Source of the DNA: JAICYJ01 sp035695105
GTDB lineage: Bacteria > Actinomycetota > Thermoleophilia > Gaiellales > JAICJC01
NCBI GenBank assembly: GCA_035695105.1
Contig: DASSEV010000043.1
Span: 62,001-126,000 of the forward strand
Reading direction: 5' to 3'
Length of the DNA stretch: 64,000 bases
Part shown: piece by piece, positions 33,394 through 42,144 of the stretch
How the letters are laid out: every line of letters starts with the position of its first letter
How positions within the stretch are numbered: position 1 is the first letter of the stretch
Made by a program: the position numbers and the translations under genes
The notes under the pieces: model-generated
Told to the model about the DNA's origin: nothing
The model's database searches: none
Seen by the model: the letters and a program-made list of their open reading frames with translations, nothing else

Positions 33394-35148
33394 ATGTTCG
33401 ACAAGGTGCTGGTGGCGAACCGCGGCGAGATCGCGATCCGGATCTTCCGCACGCTGCGCGAGATGGGGATCGCGTCGGTGGCCGTGTACTCGGAGGCGGA
33501 TCGTGAGTCGCCCTTCGTCGGCTACGCCGACGAGGCCTACCTGATCGGGCCGGGCCCGGCCGCCCAGAGCTACCTGCTGTCCGAGACGATCGTGCGGGCA
33601 GCGCAGCGCAGCGGGGCGCAGGCCGTGCATCCGGGGTTCGGCTTCCTGGCCGAGAACGCCCCGTTCGCGCGCGCGTGCGCCGCCGCGGGGCTGGTGTTCG
33701 TGGGGCCGCCGCCGGATGCGATCGAGGCGATGGGGTCGAAGATCAGCGCCCGTGAGCTGATGCAGGCGGCCGGGGTGCCGGTGATCCCGGGGACGAACGA
33801 GCCGGTGGAGACGGTCGAGCGGGCGGTGGAGATCGCCGAGCAGATCGGGTACCCGGTGGCGGTGAAGGCGTCGGCGGGCGGCGGCGGCAAGGGCATCGAG
33901 GTGGCGGAGGACGCCGAGCAGCTGGCGCGGAGCTACGAGTCGGCGCGGCGGCAGGGCCGCGCGTACTTCGCCGACGACACCGTGTTCCTCGAGCGCTACC
34001 TCGATCGGCCGCGGCACGTGGAGGTGCAGGTGGCGGCCGACGCGCACGGGGCGATCGTGCACCTCGGCGAGCGCGACTGCTCGATCCAGCGGCGGCACCA
34101 GAAGATCGTCGAGGAGACGCCGTCGCCTGCCGTGACACCGGAGATGCGGGAGCGGATCGGTCAGATCGGCATCGATGCGGCGCGGGCGGTGGGGTACGTC
34201 AACGCCGGCACGGTCGAGGGCCTGCTGACGGCCGACGGCACGTACTACTTCCTCGAGATGAACACGCGGCTGCAGGTCGAGCACACGATCACCGAGATGG
34301 TGACGGGCATCGACCTCGTGCGCGAGCAGCTGCGGATCGCGGCCGGCGAGCCGTTGTCGTTCACGCAGGAGCAGGTGGAGATGCGCGGGCATTCGATCCA
34401 GTGCCGGATCAACGCCGAGGATCCGGCGCGGGACTTCGTGCCGACGCCCGGGAGGGTGACGCGGTACCGCGAGCCGTCGGGCCCGGGCGTCCGCGTGGAC
34501 TCGGGCGTGGTGGAGGGTGCGGTCATCTCCGACCTGTACGACCCAATGATCGCGAAGCTGATCGTGTGGGACGTGAACCGGGATACCGCGCGCCGGCGGA
34601 TGCTGCGGGCGCTGTCGGAGTTCGAGGTGGGGGGCGTGCACTCGCTGATCCCGCTGCACGTGGCGATCCTCGAGCACCCGGACTTCTCGGCGGGCAGCAC
34701 GATGCACGACTTCGTCGAGGGCGGCGGTTACGCGGAGACGCTGGAGGAGGAGCAGGTGTCCCCGAACGGCGAGGTCGCGGCGGAGCCGGCGCTGAACGAG
34801 GCGCGCACGGTCGTCACCGAGGTGGACGGGAAGCGGATCGAGGTGACGGTGCTGGCGCCGGAGCACCCGGGGCGCACCCGCCTGCGCGAGCGGCGCGCGC
34901 AGCTGGCGGATCGCTCGGCGCGGACGGGCGGGGCCGCGGACGTGATCCGCAGCCCCATGCAGGGCACCGTGCTGAAGGTCGCGGTCGAGGCGGGATCAGA
35001 GGTGCAGGCCGGCCAGGTGCTGGTCGTCGTCGAGGCCATGAAGATGGAGAACGAGATCGTGGCCCACCACGCGGGCACCGTCGATGAGGTGACGGTCGGC
35101 GAGGGAGACCAGGTGGCGAGCGGTCAGGAGCTGGTCAGGCTGGCGTGA
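33394..35148 (+). CDS. Acyl-CoA carboxylase alpha chain (biotin carboxylase + BCCP)
   Basis: 584 residues, the short actinobacterial AccA type. Biotin carboxylase N-domain ('KVLVANRGEIAIRIFRTLREMGI'), ATP-grasp ('VKASAGGGGKGIEVAED', 'FLERYLDRPRHVEVQV', 'LGERDCSIQRRHQKIVEETPS', 'FLEMNTRLQVEHTITEMVTGIDLV') and C-domain ('GHSIQCRINAEDP..F.PTPGRVTRYREP') run to ~450. After a linker, the biotinyl domain has 'VVVEAMKMENEIVAHH' with the biotin lysine Lys550. It carboxylates biotin with ATP and bicarbonate for the beta chain at 31750. The 84-bp gap to pccB holds a possible small ORF and a TAGAAT box, so it may have its own transcript. Confidence 0.95.
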   Translation: MFDKVLVANRGEIAIRIFRTLREMGIASVAVYSEADRESPFVGYADEAYLIGPGPAAQSYLLSETIVRAAQRSGAQAVHPGFGFLAENAPFARACAAAGLVFVGPPPDAIEAMGSKISARELMQAAGVPVIPGTNEPVETVERAVEIAEQIGYPVAVKASAGGGGKGIEVAEDAEQLARSYESARRQGRAYFADDTVFLERYLDRPRHVEVQVAADAHGAIVHLGERDCSIQRRHQKIVEETPSPAVTPEMRERIGQIGIDAARAVGYVNAGTVEGLLTADGTYYFLEMNTRLQVEHTITEMVTGIDLVREQLRIAAGEPLSFTQEQVEMRGHSIQCRINAEDPARDFVPTPGRVTRYREPSGPGVRVDSGVVEGAVISDLYDPMIAKLIVWDVNRDTARRRMLRALSEFEVGGVHSLIPLHVAILEHPDFSAGSTMHDFVEGGGYAETLEEEQVSPNGEVAAEPALNEARTVVTEVDGKRIEVTVLAPEHPGRTRLRERRAQLADRSARTGGAADVIRSPMQGTVLKVAVEAGSEVQAGQVLVVVEAMKMENEIVAHHAGTVDEVTVGEGDQVASGQELVRLA

Positions 35149-35195
35149 GGGAGCTGGCCGCGGTCACAACCGGCTCAGGCTGAAGCCAGACCCCG

Positions 35196-35669
35196 CTACG
35201 AGCCGTGGCAGCGCTTGAACTTCTTCCCCGAGCCGCACGGGCACGGATCGTTGCGACCCACCTTCCCGCCGCCGAGCACCGCGTCCAGCGACGGCATGTC
35301 CGCCGGCAGTGCTCCCACCTCACCCACATCCCGTGCCGAGCGGACGCGCTCCAGCTCGCGCACCTCGTCGTTGTCGAGGGTGAGAACCAGCTCGACCGGC
35401 TCCGGTGCCGCCTCCATTAGCCCCAGCTGGTCGAGGATCTCGAGCGCCCGCTCCTCCGTCAGCCCCTCCGCGCCGGCCGGCAGGTCGATCCGTGACGGGC
35501 ACACCAGCGCGAACCGGTCCCAACGCTCGCGATCCGCCTCCGACGGCCCCCGCTCCAGGCGCCTGCGCAGGTCGCGGCGCGCCGCCGATCCGCCGTCGCG
35601 GGCCTCGAGCGTCTCGACCAGCTCATTCGGCAGCCACGCCGCCCATCCGGAATCGATCAGGTTGCTCAC
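35196..35669 (-). CDS. SEC-C metal-binding motif protein
   Basis: 157 residues from GTG 35669; the longer frame upstream is a shadow of pucR. A mostly helical N-terminal ~120 residues of no recognised family ends in the SEC-C motif 'KVGRNDPCPCGSGKKFKRCHG', with the C-x-C-x8-C-H zinc ligands, as at the end of SecA and many stand-alone proteins. The zinc motif mediates binding to ribosomes or other proteins in SecA; the role of stand-alone versions is unknown. Its start overlaps the pucR stop by 4 bp, yet a TACACT box six bases before the GTG suggests it also has its own leaderless promoter. Confidence 0.8.
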   Translation of the reverse strand: MSNLIDSGWAAWLPNELVETLEARDGGSAARRDLRRRLERGPSEADRERWDRFALVCPSRIDLPAGAEGLTEERALEILDQLGLMEAAPEPVELVLTLDNDEVRELERVRSARDVGEVGALPADMPSLDAVLGGGKVGRNDPCPCGSGKKFKRCHGS

Positions 35670-37135
35670 GCGGTCAGTGTAGGCGCGGCGGCGCCCGCGG
35701 CCAGATCGCTCATCCTCCCCGCCCACACCTCCAGCGACAGCTCGACGCGGGTCTGCGGCAGGTCGACGTCGATCCCGTGCGAAGCCCGCAGCCCGGCCAG
35801 CCGGTCGTACAGGCGCTGCCGTGAGATCCCCAGGCGCTTCGCGGCCGATGCCTTCGACCAGCCCGTCGCCACGAGCGCCTCGACCAGGTCGAGCGATCCC
35901 GGATCGAACCGCGTCCCGATGCGTGCGCCGGCCAGCACGTCGCGCGCCAGCGGATCGAGGGCGCCGAGCTCCGCGCCGAACCGCACCGGCGGGCCCGCCG
36001 CCGCGGCGACCAGGCACGCGCGTTGGGCCGACGCGAGCGCCTCGGTGATCTGCCACGGCTCGTCGCCGCGCGCGTCCAGGCCGACGGCGGTCACGCCTCC
36101 GCGCCGGATCACGTCGCGAGCCACCCGAGCCGGGTCGTCCTCGCTGCCCAGCGCCACGAGGGCCCGCGAGCCGTCGACCAGCGCCTCGTACCCCTCACGC
36201 TCCAGCCGCTCGAGCGGCCCTCGGGCCGCCACCGCCCACACCGTGCCGCGCGACAGGTCGACGCCGACCGATCGGGCCCGGCGAAGCACCTCGTCACGGC
36301 TGCCGGCCCGTCCCTCAGCCAGTCGCTGTAGCAGCCGGGCACGCTCGGCCGCGGGCACGTCCTCGGCGGGCGGCTGGGACGCCAGTGCCACCGACAGCAG
36401 GAAGGCCGCCTCGTCCACCGCCAGCTGGTCGAGCTCGTCACCGCGGCGCGGGAGCACGTGCAGCCGCGCACCCGGCGCCACCGCTCGCGAGCGCAGCGCG
36501 GTCGGCAGCCGCTGCCGCTGGCGGTCGAGCGCATCCAGGAACTCGACGTCGAGCCCCGACTCCGGCGACGTCGCGATCGGCCGGCGGTCGCTCCGCTCCA
36601 GGAGCACCTGCGCTCCCAGCACCTCGCCCAGCGCGGCCACGAGGCCCGCCGGCCCCAGGCCGCTCCGCGCCGCTTCGCGGAGCTGCGCCTGCAGCGAGAC
36701 GGCCCGGCGCAGCGTCGCCAGCTCGCCGCTCACGAGCCGCTCGTGGACGACCCTCGTGATGTCGACGAACCTGACCGGTCGCCCGAACACCAGCAGCGGC
36801 AGCTCGTGGGTGCGGCAGGCGGCGGTAAGCGCGTCGGGGCGGGCGTGGCTGGGCTCGAGGCCGATGCCCGCCGCTCCGGCCGCCGCGCAGGCGCCGGCCA
36901 GCGCATCGACCTCCGCGGGCGCCATCCCTGCCAGCGCGATGCCCGTCGTCAGGAGGAACTCGCCGCCCCGCAGAACGCCGGTGACCGCGGGCGTCTCGAA
37001 CACGTGCACCCACTCGACGCGGTTACCCAGCCGGTGCCCGGCCGCCGCGACGCTGACGTCGGCATCCCGGAGCTCGTCGAGCGATAGCACGTCGGCGACC
37101 GTGAAGACACTCTGTCCGGAATCAAGGGTCTCCAT
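35666..37135 (-). CDS. PucR-family transcriptional regulator
   Basis: 489 residues. ATG 37135 is preferred over GTG 37141 because a TACACT box abuts that GTG and would place the transcript start at the ATG. The N-terminal PucR domain (~10-130) has 'FTVADVLSLDELRDADVSVAAAGHRLGNRVEWVHVFETP', 'LLTTGIALAG' and 'AGIGLEPSHARPDALTAACRTHELPLLVF'. A GGDEF-like middle region follows. The C-terminal HTH_30 reads 'LVEALVATGWSKASAAKRLGISRQRLYDRLAGL'. PucR proteins sense purine, amine or amino-acid catabolites and control nearby degradation genes. Divergent from the mmsA-like gene over 75 bp, it probably controls that gene and perhaps the operon beyond. Confidence 0.9.
   Translation of the reverse strand: METLDSGQSVFTVADVLSLDELRDADVSVAAAGHRLGNRVEWVHVFETPAVTGVLRGGEFLLTTGIALAGMAPAEVDALAGACAAAGAAGIGLEPSHARPDALTAACRTHELPLLVFGRPVRFVDITRVVHERLVSGELATLRRAVSLQAQLREAARSGLGPAGLVAALGEVLGAQVLLERSDRRPIATSPESGLDVEFLDALDRQRQRLPTALRSRAVAPGARLHVLPRRGDELDQLAVDEAAFLLSVALASQPPAEDVPAAERARLLQRLAEGRAGSRDEVLRRARSVGVDLSRGTVWAVAARGPLERLEREGYEALVDGSRALVALGSEDDPARVARDVIRRGGVTAVGLDARGDEPWQITEALASAQRACLVAAAAGPPVRFGAELGALDPLARDVLAGARIGTRFDPGSLDLVEALVATGWSKASAAKRLGISRQRLYDRLAGLRASHGIDVDLPQTRVELSLEVWAGRMSDLAAGAAAPTLTA
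35676..35681 (-). promoter_or_regulatory. Internal -10 box TACACT for the SEC-C gene
   Basis: On the minus strand TACACT ends six bases before GTG 35669 while also encoding the last codons of pucR. It has the same sequence and spacing as the box before pucR itself. Confidence 0.4.
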
Positions 37136-37141
37136 GGACAC

Positions 37142-37147
37142 AGTGTA
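37142..37147 (-). promoter_or_regulatory. -10 box TACACT of pucR-like gene
   Basis: Minus-strand TACACT lies six bases before ATG 37135, predicting a leaderless transcript and excluding the GTG at 37141 that would precede the RNA 5' end. Confidence 0.45.
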
Positions 37148-37210
37148 CGCTGGCGGCCGGCGTCGAGCGGTGCCAGCATGCGTGGGCGAGAAACGACAGG
37201 AGGCTCACGC

Positions 37211-38725
37211 GTGTCCCAGGCTGCGATCGACACCAGGTTGCTCGGCAACTACATCAACGGCGACTGGCGCCCCGCGCTCGGCGGTGACCAGCTCGACGTG
37301 ACGAACCCCGCCACCGGCGAGCTGCTCGCCCGCGTGCCGCTGTCAGGCAGCGCCGACGTAGACGCAGCCGTTGCCGCCGCCCGGGCCGCGCTGCCGGCCT
37401 GGCGCAGCCGCTCGACGATCGAGCGCGCCCGCTGGCTGTTCGGCTTCCGCCAGGTGCTCGAGGCGCACCAGGACGAGATAGCCCGCTCGGTGACGCGGGA
37501 GATGGGCAAGACGTTCCCCGACGCCCGCGCCGAGGTCGGCCGCGCGATCGAGATGGTGGAGGCCGCGACGGCCGTTCCCCAGACGATGCAGGGCCGCGTC
37601 CTCGAGAACGTGGCGACCGCCGTCGACTGCGAGACCTTCCGCCAGCCGGTCGGTGTCTGCGCCGCGATCGCCCCGTTCAACTTCCCGGCGATGGTGCCCT
37701 TCTGGTTCCTGCCCTTCGCCATCGCGTGCGGCAACACGTTCATCCTCAAGCCGTCCGAGCAGGTGCCGCTCACGCAGGAGCTGGTGTTCAACCTGATCCA
37801 CGAGCACGGCGGCCTGCCGGAGGGCGTCGTCAACCTGGTCAACGGCTCGGTCGACGTCGTCAACGGCATCCTCGACCATCCGGGCATCGACGCCGTCTCG
37901 TTCGTGGGGTCCGCGAAGGTGGCCGCCTACGTCTACGAGCGGGCCGCCGCCCACGGCAAGCGCGTGCAGGCGCTGGGCGGTGCCAAGAACTTCATGGTCG
38001 TCATGCCCGACGCGGTGATGGACAGGACCGTGTCGAACATCATCGGCTCGGCGTTCGGAGCCGCCGGGCAGCGGTGCATGGCCGGGTCGGTCGTCGTCGC
38101 GGTCGGCGACGCCAAGGCGCCGCTGATGGAGCGGCTGGTCGCCCGCACCGAGGAGCTCAGCGTCGGCAACGGGCTGGACGACCGCACGGACGTCGGCCCG
38201 GTCGTCTCGTGCGCCTCGCGCGACCGCATCCTGCAGTGGATCGACCGTGGCGTCGAGGCCGGGGCGACGCTGGCAGTCGACGGCCGCCGCCCGGCGGCCA
38301 ACCCAGACGGCGCCTTCGTCGGCCCCACGATCCTCGACGGCGTGACGCCGGACATGGACGTGGCCCAGGAGGAGATCTTCGGCCCGGTGCTGTCGGTCAT
38401 CCACGCCGGCTCGCTGGACGAGGCGATCGACATCGTCAACGCGAGCCGCTACGGCAACGGCACGTCCATCTTCACGGAGTCGGGCGCGGCCGTGCGGCGC
38501 TACCGGCACGACGTCGAGGTGGGCATGATCGGCGTCAACGTCGGCGTGGCCGCCCCCGTTGCGTTCTTCCCGTTCTCGGGCTGGAAGGGCAGCTTCTTCG
38601 GCGACCTGCACGCTCACGGCCAGGACGCTGTCGAGTTCTACACGCGCAAGAAGACCGTCACGTCGCGCTTCTTCTCCGGCGGCGAGACCGGCCGGTTCTT
38701 CACCGAGCAGGGAGAACGGTCGTAG
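37211..38725 (+). CDS. mmsA: CoA-acylating methylmalonate-semialdehyde dehydrogenase
   Basis: 504 residues from GTG 37211, with AGGAGG (37198-37203) 7 nt upstream; the extra upstream codons are not needed. ALDH fold with 'NPATGELLARVPLSG', 'APFNFPAMVPFWFLPFAIACGNTFILKPSEQVP' and the nucleophile Cys289 in 'GAAGQRCMAGS'. In place of the usual E-L-G-G-K with its base Glu there is 'VQALGGAKNFMVVMPDA', the hallmark of MmsA/IolA, which use CoA rather than water to release the acyl enzyme. It converts methylmalonate or malonate semialdehyde to propionyl- or acetyl-CoA with loss of CO2 and NAD reduction. The propionyl-CoA would feed the carboxylase at 31750-35148. Confidence 0.94.
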   Translation: MSQAAIDTRLLGNYINGDWRPALGGDQLDVTNPATGELLARVPLSGSADVDAAVAAARAALPAWRSRSTIERARWLFGFRQVLEAHQDEIARSVTREMGKTFPDARAEVGRAIEMVEAATAVPQTMQGRVLENVATAVDCETFRQPVGVCAAIAPFNFPAMVPFWFLPFAIACGNTFILKPSEQVPLTQELVFNLIHEHGGLPEGVVNLVNGSVDVVNGILDHPGIDAVSFVGSAKVAAYVYERAAAHGKRVQALGGAKNFMVVMPDAVMDRTVSNIIGSAFGAAGQRCMAGSVVVAVGDAKAPLMERLVARTEELSVGNGLDDRTDVGPVVSCASRDRILQWIDRGVEAGATLAVDGRRPAANPDGAFVGPTILDGVTPDMDVAQEEIFGPVLSVIHAGSLDEAIDIVNASRYGNGTSIFTESGAAVRRYRHDVEVGMIGVNVGVAAPVAFFPFSGWKGSFFGDLHAHGQDAVEFYTRKKTVTSRFFSGGETGRFFTEQGERS

Positions 38726-38736
38726 CCGCTGCCGGC

Positions 38737-39180
38737 TCACTCGCTGTTGCGGTAGCTCTCCTTGAGCACCGAGAGGTAGCCGAAGGACTCGCTGGCCTGC
38801 AGCCCGGGCACCTCGCCCAGCCGCTCGTTCATGAACTCGAGCAGGTGGTCGCCGCTGCGGCAGGTGACCTCGGCCAGCAGGTCGTAGCGCCCCGTGCACG
38901 CGATCAGGTACGTGACCTCGTCGAATCCGGCCAGCACCTCGGCCGCCTCCCTGGCGCGGGCGGCCGCGACGCTCAGGCCGAGCATGCAGATCACCTCGTA
39001 GCCGAGCTTCAGCGGGTTCGTCACGGCCGTGATCTGCATGACGCCCTCGGCGGTCAGCCTGGCCACGCGCTGTCGGATGGTGGCCTCCGAGACGTGCAGC
39101 TCCTGCGCGATCTTCACGAAGGGCCGCCGGCCGTCCTCGACGAGCGCGTCCACGATGCGTCGATCGAGGTCGTCCGTCAT
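38737..39180 (-). CDS. Lrp/AsnC-family transcriptional regulator
   Basis: 147 residues from ATG 39180. The N-terminal winged helix-turn-helix is 'DDLDRRIVDALVEDGRRPFVKIAQELHVSEATIRQRVARLTAEGVM', followed by the hinge and the RAM effector domain ('VICMLGLSVAAARAREAAEVLAGFDEVTYLIACTGRYDLLAEVTCRSGDHLLEFM...'), with 'G-x-Y-D' as usual. These proteins bind amino acids or related compounds and act as dimers or octamers on repeated sites. It is convergent with mmsA (11 bp apart) and divergent from the acyl-CoA synthetase operon. Two inverted repeats in the shared 65-bp promoter region are the likely operators. Confidence 0.92.
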   Translation of the reverse strand: MTDDLDRRIVDALVEDGRRPFVKIAQELHVSEATIRQRVARLTAEGVMQITAVTNPLKLGYEVICMLGLSVAAARAREAAEVLAGFDEVTYLIACTGRYDLLAEVTCRSGDHLLEFMNERLGEVPGLQASESFGYLSVLKESYRNSE

Positions 39181-39189
39181 GACGGTCAC

Positions 39190-39232
39190 TACGATATTCG
39201 TAGGACCGAGCGAAGTCAATACGAATTGCGTA
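39190..39232. promoter_or_regulatory. Paired Lrp-type operators in the divergent promoter region
   Basis: Site 1 (39190-39202) is a perfect inverted repeat, TACGA-TAT-TCGTA. Site 2 (39220-39232) is TACGA-ATT-GCGTA with one mismatch. Their centres are 30 bp apart, about three helical turns, so both face one side of the DNA. Site 1 covers a minus-strand TATCGT (10 nt before the lrp ATG), and site 2 touches the plus-strand TACACT (39231-39236, 9 nt before ATG 39246). Binding there could repress both genes. Confidence 0.6.
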
Positions 39233-39245
39233 CACTGGAGCACGC

Positions 39246-41321
39246 ATGAGCTCAACCACGTCCCCGCTTCTCCGCACCGACCTGGACGGCATCTTCCGGC
39301 CGAGGTCCGTCGCCATCTACGGCATCTCCGATCGGACGTCCCAACGCATCGCCGAGAACATGACCGTGCCGGGGGTGCCCTTCTACGGCATCAACCCGAC
39401 CAGGAGCGAGGCGTGCGGCATCCGCTGCTACCCCTCGATCGGCGAGTGCCCGGATGTGCCCGAGATGGTGGTGCTGGGCGTCGGCCACCGGTATGACGAT
39501 GCTCTCGGCACGACCCGCATCGAGCACGCTCTGGAAGACGTGCTCTCGGTGTCAGGGGTGCGCGGCATCGTGATGCCCGGCCTGGGCAACGAGGCCGGTG
39601 CCGAGGGGCGCGTGATCGCAGACCGGATCCGCGATCGCATCGCCGGCACGGGCATTGCGCTGGTCGGGCCCAACTGCATGGGCATCGCCACGCCCGGCTA
39701 TCCGTCGCCGTGGATCGGGACGCTGACCGAGAACTTCGTGGCCGGCCCGGTCGCGACACTCGTCCACTCCGGTTCGATCGGGGAGATCCTCGTCTCGCTC
39801 GGCCCGCGGATCGGCTTCCGCACCGTCGTCTCAGCGGGCAACGAGATCGTGACCGACGTGGCCGATATGACGGCCTACTTTGCGGACGACCCCGACTGTC
39901 GGGTGGTCGGGCTGTTCCTCGAGGAGGTGCGCCGCCCGCGGGCGTTCGAGGACGCGCTGCGCCGGCTCGCCGAGGCCGACAAGGTGGCCATCGTGCTGAA
40001 GATCGGCACGAGCGACATGGCGAAGGCGGCGGCCAGGGCGCACACCGGCGCCATCGTCGGCCCCGATGACCGCTTCGACGCCATGCTTCGCCACTACAAC
40101 GCGATCCGCTGCGACGACTTCGCGGTCTGGCTGGAGCACCTGGAGGTGTTCTCGCGAACGCGCGCCCCCGTCGGGCGCAGAATCGGCGCCATCACCAACT
40201 CCGGCGGCGAGGGGGAGTACTTCGCCGACATGGCGGAGAAGGCGGGCATCCCGCTCCAGCCCTTCCCGGAGCCCTTGCAGCAGCGGCTGAAGGCCGAGTT
40301 CCCCAACTTCACGCACGTCGGCAACCCGGTCGACTGCTGGGCGATCGACGACTACCCCGTCGTCTTCGCTCGCGTGCTGGAGCTGATGGCGCAGTCCGGC
40401 GACTTCGACGTGATCGTCTCGGCGAACGACCACAGCCACTGGCTCGTCGACGGCGAGCGCCAGCTGCCGACCGACATCGCCGGCTACCTGCTGGACGCAA
40501 CCCGCGGCACCGACATCTTCCCGTGCGTGATCACAGTGACCACCGCCGACCCGCCGATCGAGGATCTGACCTGGGCGCGCGAGCACGACATCCCGATCCT
40601 CAAGAGCAGCCTGCCCGGCCTGCGCGCGCTGGCGGCCCGCCTCAACCACGTGCGCCGGGTCCCGCCGTCCCGGGACGTCGAGCTGGCGGAGCCCCTGAGA
40701 GGCAGCGGCGAGCTGTCCGAGTACGATTCCGCAGCGGTCGCCGCGGGCTACGGGATCAGGTTCCCGCGGATGGTGCGGTGCACGAACGCCGAGGAGGCCG
40801 TTGCGGCTGCCGAGCGCATCGGCTACCCCGTCGTCGTCAAGATCGACAACGTGGCGCATAAGGCGCACGTGGACGGTGTCGCGCTCAACCTCCACGACCC
40901 CGTATCGGTTCGTGATGCGGCTGCGCGGATGGGCGGCGCGGTCGTCGTCGCCGAACAGATCCGCGGCGGGCACGAGCTCCTGATCGGCGCGACCAGGGAC
41001 GAGAACTACGGCGCCTGCGTCTCGGTCGGCATCGGCGGTGGGCTGGCGGAGGCCCTCGGGCTGGCCAAGACCGGCCTTGCTCCGGTGGATCACGAGGGAG
41101 CCCGCGAGCTCGTCAAGAGCTTCCCCGCCCTCGACCGGCTGCTGGGTGGAGAGGTGCCGCCCGGGTTGATCGAGGCGATCGTCGATGTGTCGCGGATGGC
41201 CGCCGAGCATCCCGAGATCGCGGAGATCGACATCAACCCCCTGCTCGTGTCCTCCGAGCGCTCGATCGCGCTCGACTGTCTGATCGTCCTGCCCAGCGAA
41301 GGAGCCCCAGACGATGAGTGA
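39246..41321 (+). CDS. ADP-forming acyl-CoA synthetase (acetate-CoA ligase family), fused alpha-beta
   Basis: 691 residues. Order: CoA-binding domain ('IFRPRSVAIYGISDRTSQRI', ~10-140); two succinyl-CoA-ligase-like flavodoxin domains (~150-460) with 'VGPNCMGIATPG', 'VHSGSIGEILVSLGPRIGF' and the phosphohistidine-type loop 'KIGTSDMAKAAARAHTGAIVG'; then a C-terminal ATP-grasp domain (~480-690) with 'AERIGYPVVVKIDNVAHKAHVDGVALNL', 'HELLIGATRDENYGACVSVGIGGGLAE' and 'IAEIDINPLLV'. It joins an acid and CoA with ATP to ADP and phosphate, or runs in reverse to make ATP. The next gene starts inside its end (8 bp overlap). In this operon it may activate the substrate acid or harvest energy from an acyl-CoA product. 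Confidence 0.9.
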   Translation: MSSTTSPLLRTDLDGIFRPRSVAIYGISDRTSQRIAENMTVPGVPFYGINPTRSEACGIRCYPSIGECPDVPEMVVLGVGHRYDDALGTTRIEHALEDVLSVSGVRGIVMPGLGNEAGAEGRVIADRIRDRIAGTGIALVGPNCMGIATPGYPSPWIGTLTENFVAGPVATLVHSGSIGEILVSLGPRIGFRTVVSAGNEIVTDVADMTAYFADDPDCRVVGLFLEEVRRPRAFEDALRRLAEADKVAIVLKIGTSDMAKAAARAHTGAIVGPDDRFDAMLRHYNAIRCDDFAVWLEHLEVFSRTRAPVGRRIGAITNSGGEGEYFADMAEKAGIPLQPFPEPLQQRLKAEFPNFTHVGNPVDCWAIDDYPVVFARVLELMAQSGDFDVIVSANDHSHWLVDGERQLPTDIAGYLLDATRGTDIFPCVITVTTADPPIEDLTWAREHDIPILKSSLPGLRALAARLNHVRRVPPSRDVELAEPLRGSGELSEYDSAAVAAGYGIRFPRMVRCTNAEEAVAAAERIGYPVVVKIDNVAHKAHVDGVALNLHDPVSVRDAAARMGGAVVVAEQIRGGHELLIGATRDENYGACVSVGIGGGLAEALGLAKTGLAPVDHEGARELVKSFPALDRLLGGEVPPGLIEAIVDVSRMAAEHPEIAEIDINPLLVSSERSIALDCLIVLPSEGAPDDE

Positions 41322-42144
41322 CGTCGTCCTGTACGAAACCCGCGGCCCCGCCGCCTGGATCACCCTCAACCGGCCCGAGAAGCTGAATGCGCTCAACGGC
41401 CCCGTGCTCGAGGGGCTGCACGCCGCCTTCGACCGCGCCGTCGCCGATGACGGGGTGAAGGTGGTGGTGGTCACCGGCGCGGGCGACCGGGCGTTCTCGG
41501 CCGGCTACGACCTGTCCGCCGAGGCGGCCCATTCCGACATCCCGGCGCACGAGTGGCACGAGGTGCTCGCCACCGACATCGACGCCACGATGAAGCTGTG
41601 GGCGCTGCCGAAGCCGACGATCGCGGCGGTGCGGGGCTACTGCCTGGCCGGCGGCTGCGAGCTGGCCATGGCCTGCGACATCATCGTCAGCACCGGGAGC
41701 GGCCGGTTCGGCGAGCCCGAGATCCGCTACGGATCCGGGCCGGTGACGTTGCTCATGCCCTTCATACTGGGCCAGAAGAAGACCAACGAGCTGCTGTTCA
41801 CCGGCGACATGATCGATGCCGAGGCCGCGGAGCGCGCGGGGATGATCAACCGCGTCGTGGCCGAGGAGGATCTGGAGAAGGAGGTGGAGGCGCTCGTGCG
41901 GAAGATCGCGCCGACGCCGCTGCCGGTCCTGCGGCTGACCAAGATCGCCCTCGTCCGGGCGTACGAGGCGATGGGGCTGCGGGAGGCCGTCGACATGAAT
42001 CTCGATCTATCGTCCATGCTGAACGCGGCCGACACGCCCGAGCAGCGGGAGTTCATGCAGATCGTCCAGCAGAGCGGCCTCAAGGCCGCGCTTGCCTGGC
42101 GTGACAACCGATACGGCGAAGTCCTAGGGAGTGTGCAGTCATGA
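41314..42144 (+). CDS. Enoyl-CoA hydratase/isomerase family protein
   Basis: 276 residues, ATG start overlapping the preceding gene by 8 bp. Crotonase fold: 'AAWITLNRPEKLNALNGPVLEGL', the oxyanion loops 'RAFSAGYDLS' and 'VRGYCLAGGCELAMACDIIV', then 'ARFGEPEI'-like 'GRFGEPEIRYGSGPV' and 'LFTGDMIDAEAAERAGMINRVV'. The first catalytic Glu position in 'GGCELA' and the second in 'GEPEI' are both acidic, as in hydratases. It should hydrate a 2-enoyl-CoA or act on a related CoA ester in the operon's catabolic route. Confidence 0.92.
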   Translation: MSDVVLYETRGPAAWITLNRPEKLNALNGPVLEGLHAAFDRAVADDGVKVVVVTGAGDRAFSAGYDLSAEAAHSDIPAHEWHEVLATDIDATMKLWALPKPTIAAVRGYCLAGGCELAMACDIIVSTGSGRFGEPEIRYGSGPVTLLMPFILGQKKTNELLFTGDMIDAEAAERAGMINRVVAEEDLEKEVEALVRKIAPTPLPVLRLTKIALVRAYEAMGLREAVDMNLDLSSMLNAADTPEQREFMQIVQQSGLKAALAWRDNRYGEVLGSVQS

